Positions 37,187 through 46,676 are shown, numbered from the stretch's first letter. The stretch is DNA of 64,000 nt from Planctomonas psychrotolerans (GCF_008642235.1 NZ_SJEV01000001.1:1488001-1552000); one strand, 5' to 3'. The notes: generated from the sequence alone by a model not told the origin. Numbers and translations: made by a program.

Positions 37187-39352
37187 ATGTCTTCCCCCGA
37201 CGCCCCCGCCGTGACCGACCTGCACGCCGAGGCTCAGCGACACCTCGCCCGTCTCGTCTCGCGCGACGACGCCGGCTTCCACGACGGCCAGTTCGAGGCG
37301 ATCCGGGCCCTGGTGGAGGATCGGTCGCGCGCCCTCGTCGTGCAGCGCACCGGGTGGGGCAAGTCCGCGGTGTACTTCGTCGCGACTCTGCTGCTGCGGG
37401 AGCGCGGCCTCGGACCCACCCTCCTGGTGTCGCCGCTGCTCGCGCTCATGCGCGATCAGGTCGCCGCCGCCCGGCGGGCGGGTGTGCGTGCGGTCGCCAT
37501 GAACTCGAGCAACACTCACGAGTGGGACGAGCTCCTCGCCGCGCTCGACGCTGACGAGGTGGACCTCCTGCTGGTGTCGCCCGAGCGGCTGAATAACCCA
37601 CGGTTCCGGGACGAGCAGCTTCCGGCGCTCCGCGCGCGCCTCGGACTGCTCGTGGTCGATGAGGCGCACTGCATCTCCGACTGGGGTCACGACTTCCGGC
37701 CCGACTATCGGCGACTGCGCGATCTCATCTCGTCCGTGCCCGACACCGTCCCGGTGCTGGCGACCACGGCGACCGCCAACTCGAGGGTGGTGGCCGACGT
37801 GGAGGAACAGCTGAGCGTGGGATCGGCCGGTGGCTCGGCCGCCGACGATGCGCCTCGCGTCCCCGTCGTCACCATCCGCGGTCCGCTCGCCCGCCGCTCG
37901 CTGCGGCTCGGAGTGCTCCGGCTCGACAACAACCGGGATCGACTCAGCTGGTTGCTCAGTCACCTGGAGGACCTGCCGGGCAGCGGCATCATCTACGCCC
38001 TCACCGTGGCGGGGGCGGAGGACACCGCGCGCCTCCTGCGCGAGGCGGGTCACGCCGTGAAGTCCTACACGGGCCGCGACGATCCGGCCGATCGCGAGCA
38101 GGCGGAGGGCGAGCTGCTGCGCAACGAGGTGAAGGCGCTCGTCGCCACGAGCGCGCTCGGCATGGGCTTCGACAAGCCGGACCTCGGCTTCGTGGTGCAC
38201 CTCGGTGCGCCGTCGTCGCCGGTCTCCTACTACCAGCAGGTCGGTCGCGCGGGGCGCGGCACCGACAACGCCGACGTGCTGCTCTTGCCGGGCGTCGAGG
38301 ATCCCGACATCTGGCAGTACTTCGCCACCGCATCCATGCCGAACGAGCACTCCGCCCACGCCGTGATCGAGGCGTTGGCGGAAAGTACCAAGCCGCTGTC
38401 GGTGCCCGCCCTCGAGTCGCGGGTGAGCCTGCGGCGCACGCAACTCGATCTGCTGCTCAAGGTGCTCGACGTGGAGGGCGCGGTGCGACGCGAGTCGTCG
38501 GGCTGGACATCGACGGGCGTGCCCTGGACCTACGACCGCGAGCGGTACGAACAGGTGGCCGCCGAACGTGTGCGCGAACAGCAGTCGATGCTCGACTACG
38601 AGACCACGGCCGGGTGCCGCATGGAGTTCCTGCAGCGGGCGCTCGACGACGACACGGCCACGCCGTGCGGGCGGTGCGACCGGTGCGCGGGTGCCTGGTA
38701 CCCCACCGACCTACAGCCCGGCGCCGCGTCCACGGCCGCGTCCGCGCTCGACCGCGTCGGCCTGCCGATCGAGCCGCGCCTCCGCTGGCCCACGGGCACG
38801 GCAAGCGTGGGCGTGCCCCTGTCCGGTGCCATCGCGGCCGACGAGGTGAGCGACCCGGGTCGCGCGCTCGCCCGGCTCACCGACCTCGGCTGGGGCGGCC
38901 GCCTGCGCGAGGTGTTCGCCGCTGGAGCCGAGGACGCCGAGGTGCCCGACGCGCTGATCGGCGCCTGCGTGCGGGTGCTGGCCGAGTGGGACTGGGCCGA
39001 GCGTCCCGCGGCGGTGGTGCACATGCCGTCGCTCGGTCGCCCCCGCCTGGTCGCGTCGCTCGCCCGGCGAATCGCCGAGGTCGGACGGTTGCCGTTCCTC
39101 GGTTCGCTCGCGCTCACGTCCGACGATCCGCGCGGCACGGATCGCGGCAACAGCGTGTTCCGGCTCGGTCGGGTGTATCCGCGCTTCGTCGTGCCGGACG
39201 ACCTGGCCCGCGAGCTGGCGGCGCATCCGCGACCCGTGCTGCTCGTCGACGACCTGGTCGACAGCCGGTGGACGCTCACGGTCGCCGCGCGTGCTCTGCG
39301 ACGCGCCGGCGCCACCCGGGTGCTGCCCTTCGCCCTAGCCCAGCAGGGCTGA
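37187..39352 (+). CDS. recQ: RecQ-family DNA helicase with C-terminal phosphoribosyltransferase-like region
   Basis: ATP-dependent 3'-5' helicase of 721 residues. Walker A is RTGWGKS at about 59-65, the DEAH box is VVDEAHCISDWGHDFRPDY and the helicase C domain has QVGRAGRG. A zinc-binding module follows with four Cys (GCRMEF, CGRCDRC). Unusually, the last 200 residues are not HRDC. They end in PVLLVDDLVDSRWTLTVAARAL, a PRPP-binding-type motif as in phosphoribosyltransferases. The ATG stands 6 bases after CACCAT, a weak -10. A role in repair or recombination is likely. Confidence 0.92.
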   Translation: MSSPDAPAVTDLHAEAQRHLARLVSRDDAGFHDGQFEAIRALVEDRSRALVVQRTGWGKSAVYFVATLLLRERGLGPTLLVSPLLALMRDQVAAARRAGVRAVAMNSSNTHEWDELLAALDADEVDLLLVSPERLNNPRFRDEQLPALRARLGLLVVDEAHCISDWGHDFRPDYRRLRDLISSVPDTVPVLATTATANSRVVADVEEQLSVGSAGGSAADDAPRVPVVTIRGPLARRSLRLGVLRLDNNRDRLSWLLSHLEDLPGSGIIYALTVAGAEDTARLLREAGHAVKSYTGRDDPADREQAEGELLRNEVKALVATSALGMGFDKPDLGFVVHLGAPSSPVSYYQQVGRAGRGTDNADVLLLPGVEDPDIWQYFATASMPNEHSAHAVIEALAESTKPLSVPALESRVSLRRTQLDLLLKVLDVEGAVRRESSGWTSTGVPWTYDRERYEQVAAERVREQQSMLDYETTAGCRMEFLQRALDDDTATPCGRCDRCAGAWYPTDLQPGAASTAASALDRVGLPIEPRLRWPTGTASVGVPLSGAIAADEVSDPGRALARLTDLGWGGRLREVFAAGAEDAEVPDALIGACVRVLAEWDWAERPAAVVHMPSLGRPRLVASLARRIAEVGRLPFLGSLALTSDDPRGTDRGNSVFRLGRVYPRFVVPDDLARELAAHPRPVLLVDDLVDSRWTLTVAARALRRAGATRVLPFALAQQG

Positions 39353-39370
39353 CCCGCGGTCCCCGCCCCT

Positions 39371-39739
39371 CACGGTCCCTGAGCGCCCACGGTCCCTGAG
39401 CCCCCCTACGGTCCCTGAGCCTGTCGAAGGGACGCGACGCACGCAAACGTCGCTTCGACGAGCTCAGCGACCGTGTCCACTGTCGTACCCCCCCACGGTC
39501 CCTGAGCTTGTCGAAGGGTGGTGCCCCCACGGTCCCTGAGCCTGTCGAAGGGACACGAGGCACGGGATCGTCGCTTCGACGAGCTCAGCGACCGTGTCCA
39601 CTGTCGTGCCCCTTACGGTCCCTGAGCCTGTCGAAGGGACGCGACGCGCGGGATCGTCGCTTCGACGAGCTCAGCGACCGTATCGACCGTCGTTCCGCTC
39701 AGCGACCGTATCTAGCTCAGCGCCGTATCAACCTCAGCG
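39371..39739. repeat. REP-like palindromic repeat cluster
   Basis: This 393-base gap (39353-39745) holds no gene. Three full units begin at about 39409, 39530 and 39616, each about 69 bases. The left arm CGGTCCCTGAGCCTGTCGAAG and right arm CTTCGACGAGCTCAGCGACCG (each one base over two tens, shown as arms) are imperfect inverted copies, 18 of 21 matching. Head-only fragments GGTCCCTGAGC lie at 39374, 39391 and 39496, and decayed tail fragments (CTCAGCGACCG) reach to about 39739. Similar repeats recur at 61753-61841. Confidence 0.85.
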
Positions 39740-39745
39740 ACCTCC

Positions 39746-40624
39746 TCAGTCCGGTCGCCGGGCGACGAAGCGGGTGTCGGACCCGAGGCGTGCGCGCATG
39801 ACGTCGACGGCGGTCTCGTTCTCGTCCACGAGCACGAAGCGGCGCCCGAGCGCGACGGCGACGGCACCGGTCGTGCCGCTGCCGGCGAAGAAGTCCAGCA
39901 CCCAGTCGCCCGGGGCGCTCGACGCGGAGACGATGCGCCGCAGGATCCCCTCGGGCTTCTGGGTGGCATAACCGGTCTTCTCCCGGCCGGTGGGGGACAC
40001 GATCGTGTGCCACCACACGTCGGTCGGCAGCTTGCCGAGCGCCGCCTTCTCCGGCGTCACCAGGCCGGGCGCCATGTACGGCTCCCGATCCACCTCGGCG
40101 GAGTCGAAGTGGTACTTCGCCGGGTCCTTCACGTACACGAGGATGTTGTCGTGCTTCGTCGGCCACCGCCGCTTCGACCGGGCGCCGTAGTCGTAGGCCC
40201 AGACGATCTCGTTGAGGAAGCACTCCCGGCCGAACAACCCGTCGAGCAGCACCTTTGCGTAGTGCACCTCGCGGTAGTCGAGGTGCAGGTACAGGGTTCC
40301 GGTGTCGCTCAGCAGGCGCCACGCCTCGATCAAGCGCGGCTCGAGGAACTGCCAGTAGTCGGCGAACGTGTCGCTGTAGGAGTAGAGCAACCCCTTCGTG
40401 GTGGCATAGCTCCGGCCCCCGAACCCGACGCGATCACCCGCGCGTTCACCGCCGGCGCGCTCGACGGTGGTGCTCTGCCGGGACTGGGTGCGGCCGGTAT
40501 TGAACGGCGGGTCGAGGTAGATCAGCGGGAAGGCGCCGTCGGGGAGATCCGGGAGAACCGAGAGGTTGTCGGCGTGCACGACGAGATTCGGACCGTCCAC
40601 CGCCCAGCCGAGATCGCCCACCAT
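39746..40624 (-). CDS. Orphan site-specific DNA methyltransferase
   Basis: Probable N6-adenine or N4-cytosine DNA methylase of 292 residues, class beta. The catalytic motif IV DPPF (38-41, YLDPPFNTGRT) comes before the SAM-binding motif I VLDFFAGSGTTGAVA near residue 245. KHDNILVYVK, TDVWWHTIVSP and ATQKPEGILRRIV are also typical. No restriction endonuclease or specificity gene is adjacent, so it may act in regulation or belong to an incomplete system. The 3' end abuts decayed REP units. A GTTAAT hexamer lies 6 bases before the ATG. Confidence 0.92.
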   Translation of the reverse strand: MVGDLGWAVDGPNLVVHADNLSVLPDLPDGAFPLIYLDPPFNTGRTQSRQSTTVERAGGERAGDRVGFGGRSYATTKGLLYSYSDTFADYWQFLEPRLIEAWRLLSDTGTLYLHLDYREVHYAKVLLDGLFGRECFLNEIVWAYDYGARSKRRWPTKHDNILVYVKDPAKYHFDSAEVDREPYMAPGLVTPEKAALGKLPTDVWWHTIVSPTGREKTGYATQKPEGILRRIVSASSAPGDWVLDFFAGSGTTGAVAVALGRRFVLVDENETAVDVMRARLGSDTRFVARRPD

Positions 40625-40630
40625 CCCGAC

Positions 40631-40636
40631 ATTAAC
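40631..40636 (-). promoter_or_regulatory. -10 element for the methyltransferase gene
   Basis: GTTAAT ends 6 bases before the ATG at 40624. The spacing matches the other predicted leaderless starts in the window. Confidence 0.4.
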
Positions 40637-40669
40637 GCAGTCCCGAGTCTCGCGCCGTCGGTGAGTGCC

Positions 40670-41632
40670 TCAGGGCCGCAGGACGAGCTTCCCGGTGGTG
40701 GAGCGCGACTCGAGGTCGGCGTGCGCCGCCGCGGCATCGGCCAGCGGGTAGACGCCGCCGATGTGCACCTTCAGCCGATCGGCGAGCACGGCGTCGAACA
40801 GGTCGGAGGCGCGCATCGCCCGTTCCTCCGGCGTCAGCAGGAACGCCGCCAGAGAGGGACGCGTGATCACGATCGACCCGCTCGAGTTGAGGCGCTGCAG
40901 GTCGAACGGCGGCACCTGACCGGATGCTCCGCCGAACAGGGCGAGGAAGCCGCGCACCCGCAGGCTCGCCAGTGAGCCGTCGAAGGTGGACTTGCCCACG
41001 CCGTCGTAGACGACGTCCGCGCCCCCGCCGGTGATCGCCCGTACGCGCTCGGTGAATCCGTCGTAGCCGATCACCTCGTCGGCCCCGGCCCCGCGGGAGA
41101 GCTCAGCCTTCTCGTCGGTGGAGACGGTGGTGATCACCCGGGCACCGCGGCTCTTGAGCAGCTGAGTGAGGAGCAGGCCGGTGCCGCCCGCACCGGCGTG
41201 CACGAGCGCCCACTCGCCCTCCTTCGCCGGGTACACCGATGTGGCCAGGTAGTGCGCGGTCATCCCCTGCAGCGGGATCGCCGCCGCGGTCTCGTCATCC
41301 ACACCGTCGGGCACGCGGAGCGCCTTGGCCGCGGGGATCAGGGCGTACTCGGCGTACGTGCGGGCGCCCTCCGCCGTGGCCACGCGGTCACCGGCCGAGA
41401 AGCCCGTGACGTCCGGGCCCACGTCGACCACGCGTCCGGCGGCCTCGCCGCCCGGCGTGAACGGGAAGGGCACCGGATACACGCCGCTGCGCTGATAGGT
41501 GTCGATGAAGTTGACGCCGATCCCGCTGACCTCGACGAGAAGCTCTCCGGGTCCCGGCGCCGGTCGCTCCACCGAGCGGAACTTCAGTACCCCGGGCCCT
41601 CCGGCCCGGTCGGCGACGATCGCGTTCGGCAT
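40670..41632 (-). CDS. NADPH:quinone oxidoreductase (Qor-like)
   Basis: Quinone reductase of the medium-chain dehydrogenase family, 320 residues. The GroES-like domain has [19 protein letters not shown] and [12 protein letters not shown]; the cofactor domain has [23 protein letters not shown], given as two parts around AGAGGTG. There are no zinc ligands. AGGAGAGG precedes the ATG. It is divergent from cysK. A role in quinone or aldehyde detoxification is likely; it is distinct from the MDR protein at 30719-31723. Confidence 0.93.
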   Translation of the reverse strand: MPNAIVADRAGGPGVLKFRSVERPAPGPGELLVEVSGIGVNFIDTYQRSGVYPVPFPFTPGGEAAGRVVDVGPDVTGFSAGDRVATAEGARTYAEYALIPAAKALRVPDGVDDETAAAIPLQGMTAHYLATSVYPAKEGEWALVHAGAGGTGLLLTQLLKSRGARVITTVSTDEKAELSRGAGADEVIGYDGFTERVRAITGGGADVVYDGVGKSTFDGSLASLRVRGFLALFGGASGQVPPFDLQRLNSSGSIVITRPSLAAFLLTPEERAMRASDLFDAVLADRLKVHIGGVYPLADAAAAHADLESRSTTGKLVLRP

Positions 41633-41751
41633 GTCCGTCCTCTCCTGACCGCTCGCATCCGACGCGCTGCGGCGGATCTGGCGTTCCCCCAGTCAAGCAC
41701 GCGCCATCCCCGAAGGCCCGTCGGCTCAGCCTGTCGCCGACTCCGTTGGCT

Positions 41752-41757
41752 AGGCTC
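41752..41757 (+). promoter_or_regulatory. -10 element for cysK-cysE
   Basis: TAGGCT about 73 bases before the cysK ATG; predicts a leader of about 65 bases ending in the strong AGAAGGAGGAG. Confidence 0.4.
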
Positions 41758-41829
41758 GCGGCACGGCTTCCCGTCCCGTTGCGGCAGCCGATGCCGGGCC
41801 GACGATGGCCCCGAGAAGGAGGAGCCGTC

Positions 41830-42768
41830 ATGGCCGGTCAGATTTACTCGAACATCACCGAAGCCGTCGGGCGCACGCCACTGGTTCGACTGAACCGCAT
41901 CACCGATGGCTCGGAGGCGACGGTGCTCGCCAAGCTCGAGTTCTACAACCCCGGCAACAGCGTGAAAGACCGTATCGGTGTCGCCATCATCGATGCGGCG
42001 GAGAAGTCCGGCGCGCTGAAGCCCGGTGGCACCATCGTCGAGGGCACGAGTGGAAACACCGGCATCGCTCTCGCCCTGGTGGGCGCGGCACGGGGTTACC
42101 GCGTGATCATGACGATGCCCGAGACGATGAGCACGGAGCGTCGGATGCTGCTGCGTGCCTACGGTGCCGAGATCGTGCTCACTCCCGGGCCGGAGGGGAT
42201 GCGCGGCGCGGTCGAGAAGGCGAAGGAGATCGTGGCGAACACGCCGAACTCGATCTGGGCGAAGCAGTTCGAGAACGAGGCGAACCCCGCGGTGCACCGC
42301 GCCACTACCGCGGAGGAGATCTGGGCGGACACCGACGGCGGTGTGGACATCTTCGTGGCCGGCGTCGGCACCGGAGGAACCATCACCGGGGTCGGACAGG
42401 TGCTGCGCGAGCGCAAGCCCGACGTGCAGATCGTGGCCGTCGAGCCGGCCGACTCGCCGATCCTGAACGGTGGTTCGCCCGGACCGCACAAGATCCAGGG
42501 CATCGGCGCGAACTTCATTCCCGAGATCCTCGACACGTCTGTGTACACCGAGGTCATCGACGTGTCGCTCGACGATTCGGTGACGACCGCTCGCCGACTC
42601 GCGGCTGAGGAGGGAATCCTCGGCGGTATCTCGTCGGGGTCCATCATCTGGGCGGCGCTGCAGCTCGCGAAGCGTCCGGAGAACGCCGGGAAGACCATCG
42701 TGGCGATCGTGTGCGACTTCGGTGAGCGCTACCTGTCCACGGTGCTGTACGAAGACCTTCGCGACTGA
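41830..42768 (+). CDS. cysK: Cysteine synthase A (O-acetylserine sulfhydrylase)
   Basis: PLP enzyme that makes cysteine from O-acetylserine and sulfide, 312 residues. The PLP lysine is Lys46 in [11 protein letters not shown]; the substrate loop is [12 protein letters not shown] and the phosphate-binding glycine loop is [10 protein letters not shown]. The start is fixed by AGAAGGAGGAG 8 bases before the ATG. It forms an operon with cysE, 4 bases downstream, whose product supplies its substrate and can bind it in the cysteine synthase complex. Confidence 0.97.
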   Translation: MAGQIYSNITEAVGRTPLVRLNRITDGSEATVLAKLEFYNPGNSVKDRIGVAIIDAAEKSGALKPGGTIVEGTSGNTGIALALVGAARGYRVIMTMPETMSTERRMLLRAYGAEIVLTPGPEGMRGAVEKAKEIVANTPNSIWAKQFENEANPAVHRATTAEEIWADTDGGVDIFVAGVGTGGTITGVGQVLRERKPDVQIVAVEPADSPILNGGSPGPHKIQGIGANFIPEILDTSVYTEVIDVSLDDSVTTARRLAAEEGILGGISSGSIIWAALQLAKRPENAGKTIVAIVCDFGERYLSTVLYEDLRD

Positions 42769-42772
42769 CGTC

Positions 42773-43333
42773 GTGCTGCCGAACGTTCTCGAGGACATCC
42801 GGGCGGCGCGCCGCCACGATCCCGCGGCGCGGAGCCGGATCGAGCTCGCTCTCACCTACTCCGGGCTGCACGCCGTGTGGCTGCACCGACTGTCGTCGGG
42901 GCTCTGGCGGCGCGGCATCCGGCTCCCCGCGCGGGTCCTCGCCGCCGTGTCGCGATTCCTCACCGGGGTCGAGATCCACCCGGGGGCGACGATCGGGCGA
43001 CGCGTGTTCATCGATCACGGCATGGGGGTGGTGATCGGCGAGACGGCGGAGGTCGGCGACGACGCGGTCATCTACCACGGTGTCACGCTGGGCGGGAAGA
43101 GCCTGCGGCCCGGCAAACGGCACCCCACGGTGGGGAACCGGGTCACCCTCGGCGCCGGGGCGAAGCTGCTGGGGCCCATCGAGATCGGCGACGACACGGT
43201 CGTCGGTGCCAACGCGGTGGTGGTGCGATCGGCGCCCCCCGGTTCGGTGCTGACCGGCATCCCCGCCGCCGACACCCGGGAGAGCGCCCCACCGGCGCCC
43301 GACCCGCACGTCGACCCCGCGCTCTACATCTAG
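42773..43333 (+). CDS. cysE: Serine O-acetyltransferase
   Basis: Acetylates serine with acetyl-CoA, the first step of cysteine synthesis. It has 186 residues, the short form of the family. An N-terminal helical part ([19 protein letters not shown]) is followed by the left-handed beta-helix with [19 protein letters not shown], given here in part as [10 protein letters not shown], and the active-site stretch YHGVTLGG. I chose the GTG at 42773, 4 bases after the cysK stop. The C-terminal tail DPALYI ends in Ile, as in CysE tails that bind CysK. Confidence 0.94.
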   Translation: MLPNVLEDIRAARRHDPAARSRIELALTYSGLHAVWLHRLSSGLWRRGIRLPARVLAAVSRFLTGVEIHPGATIGRRVFIDHGMGVVIGETAEVGDDAVIYHGVTLGGKSLRPGKRHPTVGNRVTLGAGAKLLGPIEIGDDTVVGANAVVVRSAPPGSVLTGIPAADTRESAPPAPDPHVDPALYI

Positions 43334-43466
43334 CCCCCACCGGCGGCGGCAGGCGAATCGGCTCCGCACCGTCGAGTATCCAGCTGCCCGACCGCCGAGC
43401 CCATCGGTCGACGCGAATAGGGTAGCTCCGCGCGTATGCGCCAATCCCTCCCCGAAAGGTACGCCC

Positions 43467-44219
43467 GTGATCATCGCAGCCGCCGACGGATCCGCCCTCG
43501 GCAACCCCGGGCCCGCGGGCTGGGCCTGGTACGTCGACGACGACTGCTGGGCGGCGGGCGGCTGGAAGCACGCCACGAACAACCAGGGCGAGCTCAAGGC
43601 GGTGCTGGAACTGTTCCGGGCGACCGCGCACCTCGACGACGATCTGCTGGTGCTCTGCGACAGCCAGTACGTCATCAATTCCGTGACCAAGTGGATGCGC
43701 GGCTGGAAAGCGAAGGGCTGGCGCAAGGGCGACGGCAAGCCCGTGATGAACCTCGAGCTACTGAAGGAGCTCGACGTCGCGCTCGCCGGACGCCGGTATC
43801 GCTTCGAGTGGGTGAAGGGTCACGCCAATCACCCGCTCAACGAGGCCGCCGACTCGCGCGCCCGCGCGGTGGCCGAGGCCTATCAACGCGGCACCGCGAT
43901 CCCCTCCGGTCCCGGCTGGACCGGGGCACCCAACGTGTCTGCCCCGATGCCCGCGGGCGATGCGGACGTCAACGTCGACGATGGGGACGAGTCGCACGTC
44001 GACGTGCACGTCGACGTGTCCGGGCGGGCTCCGGTGCAGCCCTCGCTCTTCTCGTTCGACGGCGAGGACGTGGACGGGGACGACCCCGACGTCGCCGCCG
44101 AACTCGACGGACTGCACAGCATCACCCTGGCGCTGAGCGCCGACGAGCACGATCGACTCGTGCGCCGCGCTCGGGCCACCGGGGTGAGCGTGGACGAACT
44201 CCTGCGGAGTCTCATCTAG
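43467..44219 (+). CDS. rnhA: Ribonuclease HI with extra C-terminal DNA-binding-like region
   Basis: Cleaves RNA in RNA-DNA hybrids. It has 250 residues against about 150 for typical RNase HI. The four catalytic acids are Asp7 (ADGSALGNPG), Glu42 (GELKAVLE), Asp65 (LCDSQYVI) and Asp129 (NEAADSRAR). After residue 150 comes an acidic linker with HVDVHVDV, then a C-terminal stretch (about 218-250, ALSADEHDRLVRRARATGVS) that looks like a ribbon-helix-helix or small helical module. GAAAGG precedes the GTG. Confidence 0.92.
   Translation: MIIAAADGSALGNPGPAGWAWYVDDDCWAAGGWKHATNNQGELKAVLELFRATAHLDDDLLVLCDSQYVINSVTKWMRGWKAKGWRKGDGKPVMNLELLKELDVALAGRRYRFEWVKGHANHPLNEAADSRARAVAEAYQRGTAIPSGPGWTGAPNVSAPMPAGDADVNVDDGDESHVDVHVDVSGRAPVQPSLFSFDGEDVDGDDPDVAAELDGLHSITLALSADEHDRLVRRARATGVSVDELLRSLI
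43995..44018. repeat. Tandem 12-bp palindrome inside rnhA linker
   Basis: CACGTCGACGTG, itself a perfect palindrome, occurs twice in direct succession, so the 24 bases are a palindrome at two scales. It encodes HVDVHVDV in the linker. Confidence 0.8.
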
Positions 44220-44275
44220 GGGCTCCCTCCCTGCGTTCCCCGGGGTTACGCTGACCGCACGGGCGAGGAGGCGCG

Positions 44276-45406
44276 ATGACGGATGACGGCATGCGAAGCC
44301 GCGCCGCCGCGCGACTGCTCACCGAGATCGAGCGCGATCCGGGACTCGCCGGAGTGCTCGCGGACCACTATGCCGGGCGTCACGACGTGCGTGACGCCCT
44401 GTGGTGGACCGCTCACCCGGGCTCACCCGCACCCTCCGGGCGTCCGGATCCGACCGGCGAGCTGGAGACGCTGCGTCGCGCGCTGTACTCGCGGGACGGT
44501 CAGGATTCCGCGCTGGTCGAGGTGGTGTCGCCCGCCACGGGGGAGCGGCTGCGCATGCGCGAGGCCGAGGCGCGCATCGTCGCGTGCCGGGGGCGCATCG
44601 ACGCCGACGCGGCGGCGATGGAGGGCCTGCTCGATTTCGCGCGCCGACGCGAGGCCGACCGGGCGACCGCGACGGCGACGACGGTTTCGGCGTACCCCGC
44701 CGCGACGGGGCCCGCAGCGCCCGCACTCCCGAGCGGGACCGCGGGACTCCGCGTTCGCGACGGTGACCGAGACGCCGCAGCGCCCAGTGCGGCAGCGCCG
44801 AGTGCCGGCCGCCCGAACGCGGACGGCGCGGACGGCGCGGACGGCCCGGGCGGTCCCGTGGACGGCGCACGTCCATGGTTGCCCGCGCTGCTCCTCCGGG
44901 CGCGACGGGCGGGCCCGACCGTTCCGGCGCTCTTCGCCGCGCTCGGGCTGGTGTTCGGCGCAGCCCTCACCTGGGCCGTGGTCTCGAGCGGCATCGACGC
45001 CACCCCGGCCGCGAACTCCACCCTCGAGCCCGGATCGGCGGCCGACACGGCGCGCGCACTCGAGGTATTCGGTCGCGCTCCGACCGAGACCGACCGACTG
45101 CCCGAGGAGTACTTCCTCGGTTCCCCCCACGTGTCCGGACGGCTGCTGTACGCCGATGACACCCTCCGGGTCTGGGCGTATCGCGACCGCGGCGAGGTGT
45201 GCCTCTTCCTCCAGGACCGGGAGGCGGCCGCCGGCACCTGCACCACCGAGGACCTGTTCGTGTCGAACGGCATCACGTTGCCCCTGCCCTACCACGGGGT
45301 GACCATGACGAGCGGGGCGGACGGTACCCCCGCTCCGGCACTGGCCGAGCTGACCTGGGCACCGTCCGGAGCGATCGAGATCCAGGCCATCTCCGTGCTG
45401 CGCTGA
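44276..45406 (+). CDS. Single-pass membrane protein, unknown function
   Basis: Protein of 376 residues. A helical N-terminal region (1-135, with LTEIERDPGLAGVLADHYAG) is followed by an Ala/Gly/Asp-rich linker containing ADGADGADG. One membrane helix lies at about 220-245, and an extracytoplasmic domain has two Cys (GEVCLFLQDREAAAGTCTTED) that could pair. I do not recognise the family. GAGGAGG lies 5 bases before the ATG. The disordered linker suggests a cell-envelope or sensing role, but nothing is established. Confidence 0.75.
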   Translation: MTDDGMRSRAAARLLTEIERDPGLAGVLADHYAGRHDVRDALWWTAHPGSPAPSGRPDPTGELETLRRALYSRDGQDSALVEVVSPATGERLRMREAEARIVACRGRIDADAAAMEGLLDFARRREADRATATATTVSAYPAATGPAAPALPSGTAGLRVRDGDRDAAAPSAAAPSAGRPNADGADGADGPGGPVDGARPWLPALLLRARRAGPTVPALFAALGLVFGAALTWAVVSSGIDATPAANSTLEPGSAADTARALEVFGRAPTETDRLPEEYFLGSPHVSGRLLYADDTLRVWAYRDRGEVCLFLQDREAAAGTCTTEDLFVSNGITLPLPYHGVTMTSGADGTPAPALAELTWAPSGAIEIQAISVLR

Positions 45407-45435
45407 CGGTAGGGCGAGGGCCGGCACCCGGGCGA

Positions 45436-45441
45436 TAGCCT
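45436..45441 (+). promoter_or_regulatory. -10 element for the TrmH-type gene
   Basis: TAGCCT ends 7 bases before the GTG at 45449; leaderless start predicted. Confidence 0.5.
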
Positions 45442-45448
45442 GTCGGTC

Positions 45449-46150
45449 GTGCCTTCCCCCGAACCTCCCGTGCCGACCGGGGCGCCCGGCGACGGCGCCC
45501 CGCGGCCCGAGCCCAGCGTGGAGCACACCACGCACGGTGTCGGTCCGTGGCCGGGAGGCCGCGCGGAGTGGCCGACGAGCGAGCAGTTCGATCCCGAGCT
45601 GCTGGAGCGGGGCGATACGCGGAACGTGATCGACCGGTACCGCTACTGGAGCATGGCGGCGATCGTCGCCGACCTCGACGCGACCCGGCACCCGTTCCAC
45701 GTCGCGATCGAGAACTGGCAGCACGACATGAACATCGGTTCGATCGTGCGCAGCGCCAACGCGTTCGCCGCCGATACGGTGCACATCGTCGGACGCAAGC
45801 GCTGGAACAAGCGCGGCGCCATGGTGACCGATCGGTATCAGCACGTCGTGCACCACCCCGACGTGTCGGACCTCGTCGCCTGGGCGTCCCAGCAGGGCCT
45901 GCCGATCATCGCCATCGACAACGGACCGGGGTCGGTGATCCTCGAGCGCTTCGAATTCCCGCGGGAGTGCGTGCTGCTGTTCGGGCAGGAGGGACCGGGG
46001 CTCAGCGACGAGGCGCTCGCGGCATCCGTGGCCCAGGTGGCGATCAGCCAGTTCGGGTCGACCCGGTCGATCAACGCGTCCGCGGCGGCCGCGGTCGCCA
46101 TGCACTCGTGGGTGCGGCAGCATCACGACTTCGGGCCGCCCGCGCCCTGA
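45449..46150 (+). CDS. SpoU/TrmH-family RNA methyltransferase
   Basis: 2'-O-ribose methylase with the SPOUT knot fold, 233 residues. The three family motifs are NIGSIVRSANAFAAD (motif 1), CVLLFGQEGPGLSDE (motif 2) and STRSINASAAAAVAM (motif 3). A Pro-rich N-terminus of about 60 residues precedes the catalytic domain. The RNA target, tRNA or rRNA, cannot be told from sequence. The gene is 50 bases before the DUF3151 gene. Confidence 0.93.
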   Translation: MPSPEPPVPTGAPGDGAPRPEPSVEHTTHGVGPWPGGRAEWPTSEQFDPELLERGDTRNVIDRYRYWSMAAIVADLDATRHPFHVAIENWQHDMNIGSIVRSANAFAADTVHIVGRKRWNKRGAMVTDRYQHVVHHPDVSDLVAWASQQGLPIIAIDNGPGSVILERFEFPRECVLLFGQEGPGLSDEALAASVAQVAISQFGSTRSINASAAAAVAMHSWVRQHHDFGPPAP

Positions 46151-46189
46151 CCGCAGCACCGCACTCAGCCCGTGTCGGAGCCCCCGCGA

Positions 46190-46195
46190 TAGGAT
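46190..46195 (+). promoter_or_regulatory. -10 element for DUF3151-purA
   Basis: TAGGAT ends 5 bases before the GTG at 46201; leaderless start predicted. Confidence 0.45.
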
Positions 46196-46200
46196 CGAGT

Positions 46201-46676
46201 GTGACTGGAGACAACCTGCTAGGTGTGCCCGAGACCCGACTGCCACCGGAGCTGGAGGTGACGGAGGCTCTCGACCGGAGCGTTCGCTCCGGTGAGGACC
46301 TTGCCGCGATCGCCGCCGCGAACCCCACATCCTCGCTGGTGTGGGCCCTGCTGTCGGATGCCGCCTACCTCGCCGGGCACCACATCGAGTCCTACGCGTA
46401 CGCCCGGGTCGGTTATCACCGCGGCCTCGACGCCCTCCGTAAGGCCGGCTGGCGCGGTCAGGGCCCCGTCCCGTGGGCGCACGAGCCGAACCGGGGCGTG
46501 CTGCGGTCCCTGTACGCGCTCCGCCGCGCGGCATCGGCCATCGGTGAGGCCGACGAGGTCGACCGTCTCACCGCCTTCCTGCGCGACGCCGACCCGACCG
46601 CGGTGGACGCCATCGAGGCCGCGAGCGCCGACGCCCTGCCGCCCACCGAGGCCATCGTCATCCGGGGCGTCGAGTA

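Noticed and set aside
39371-39739. Possible CRISPR array from regularly recurring GGTCCCTGAGC and CTCAGCGACCG motifs
   Set aside because: Spacing is irregular, units are imperfect palindromes of about 69 bases, the intervening bases are similar between units, and no cas gene is present.
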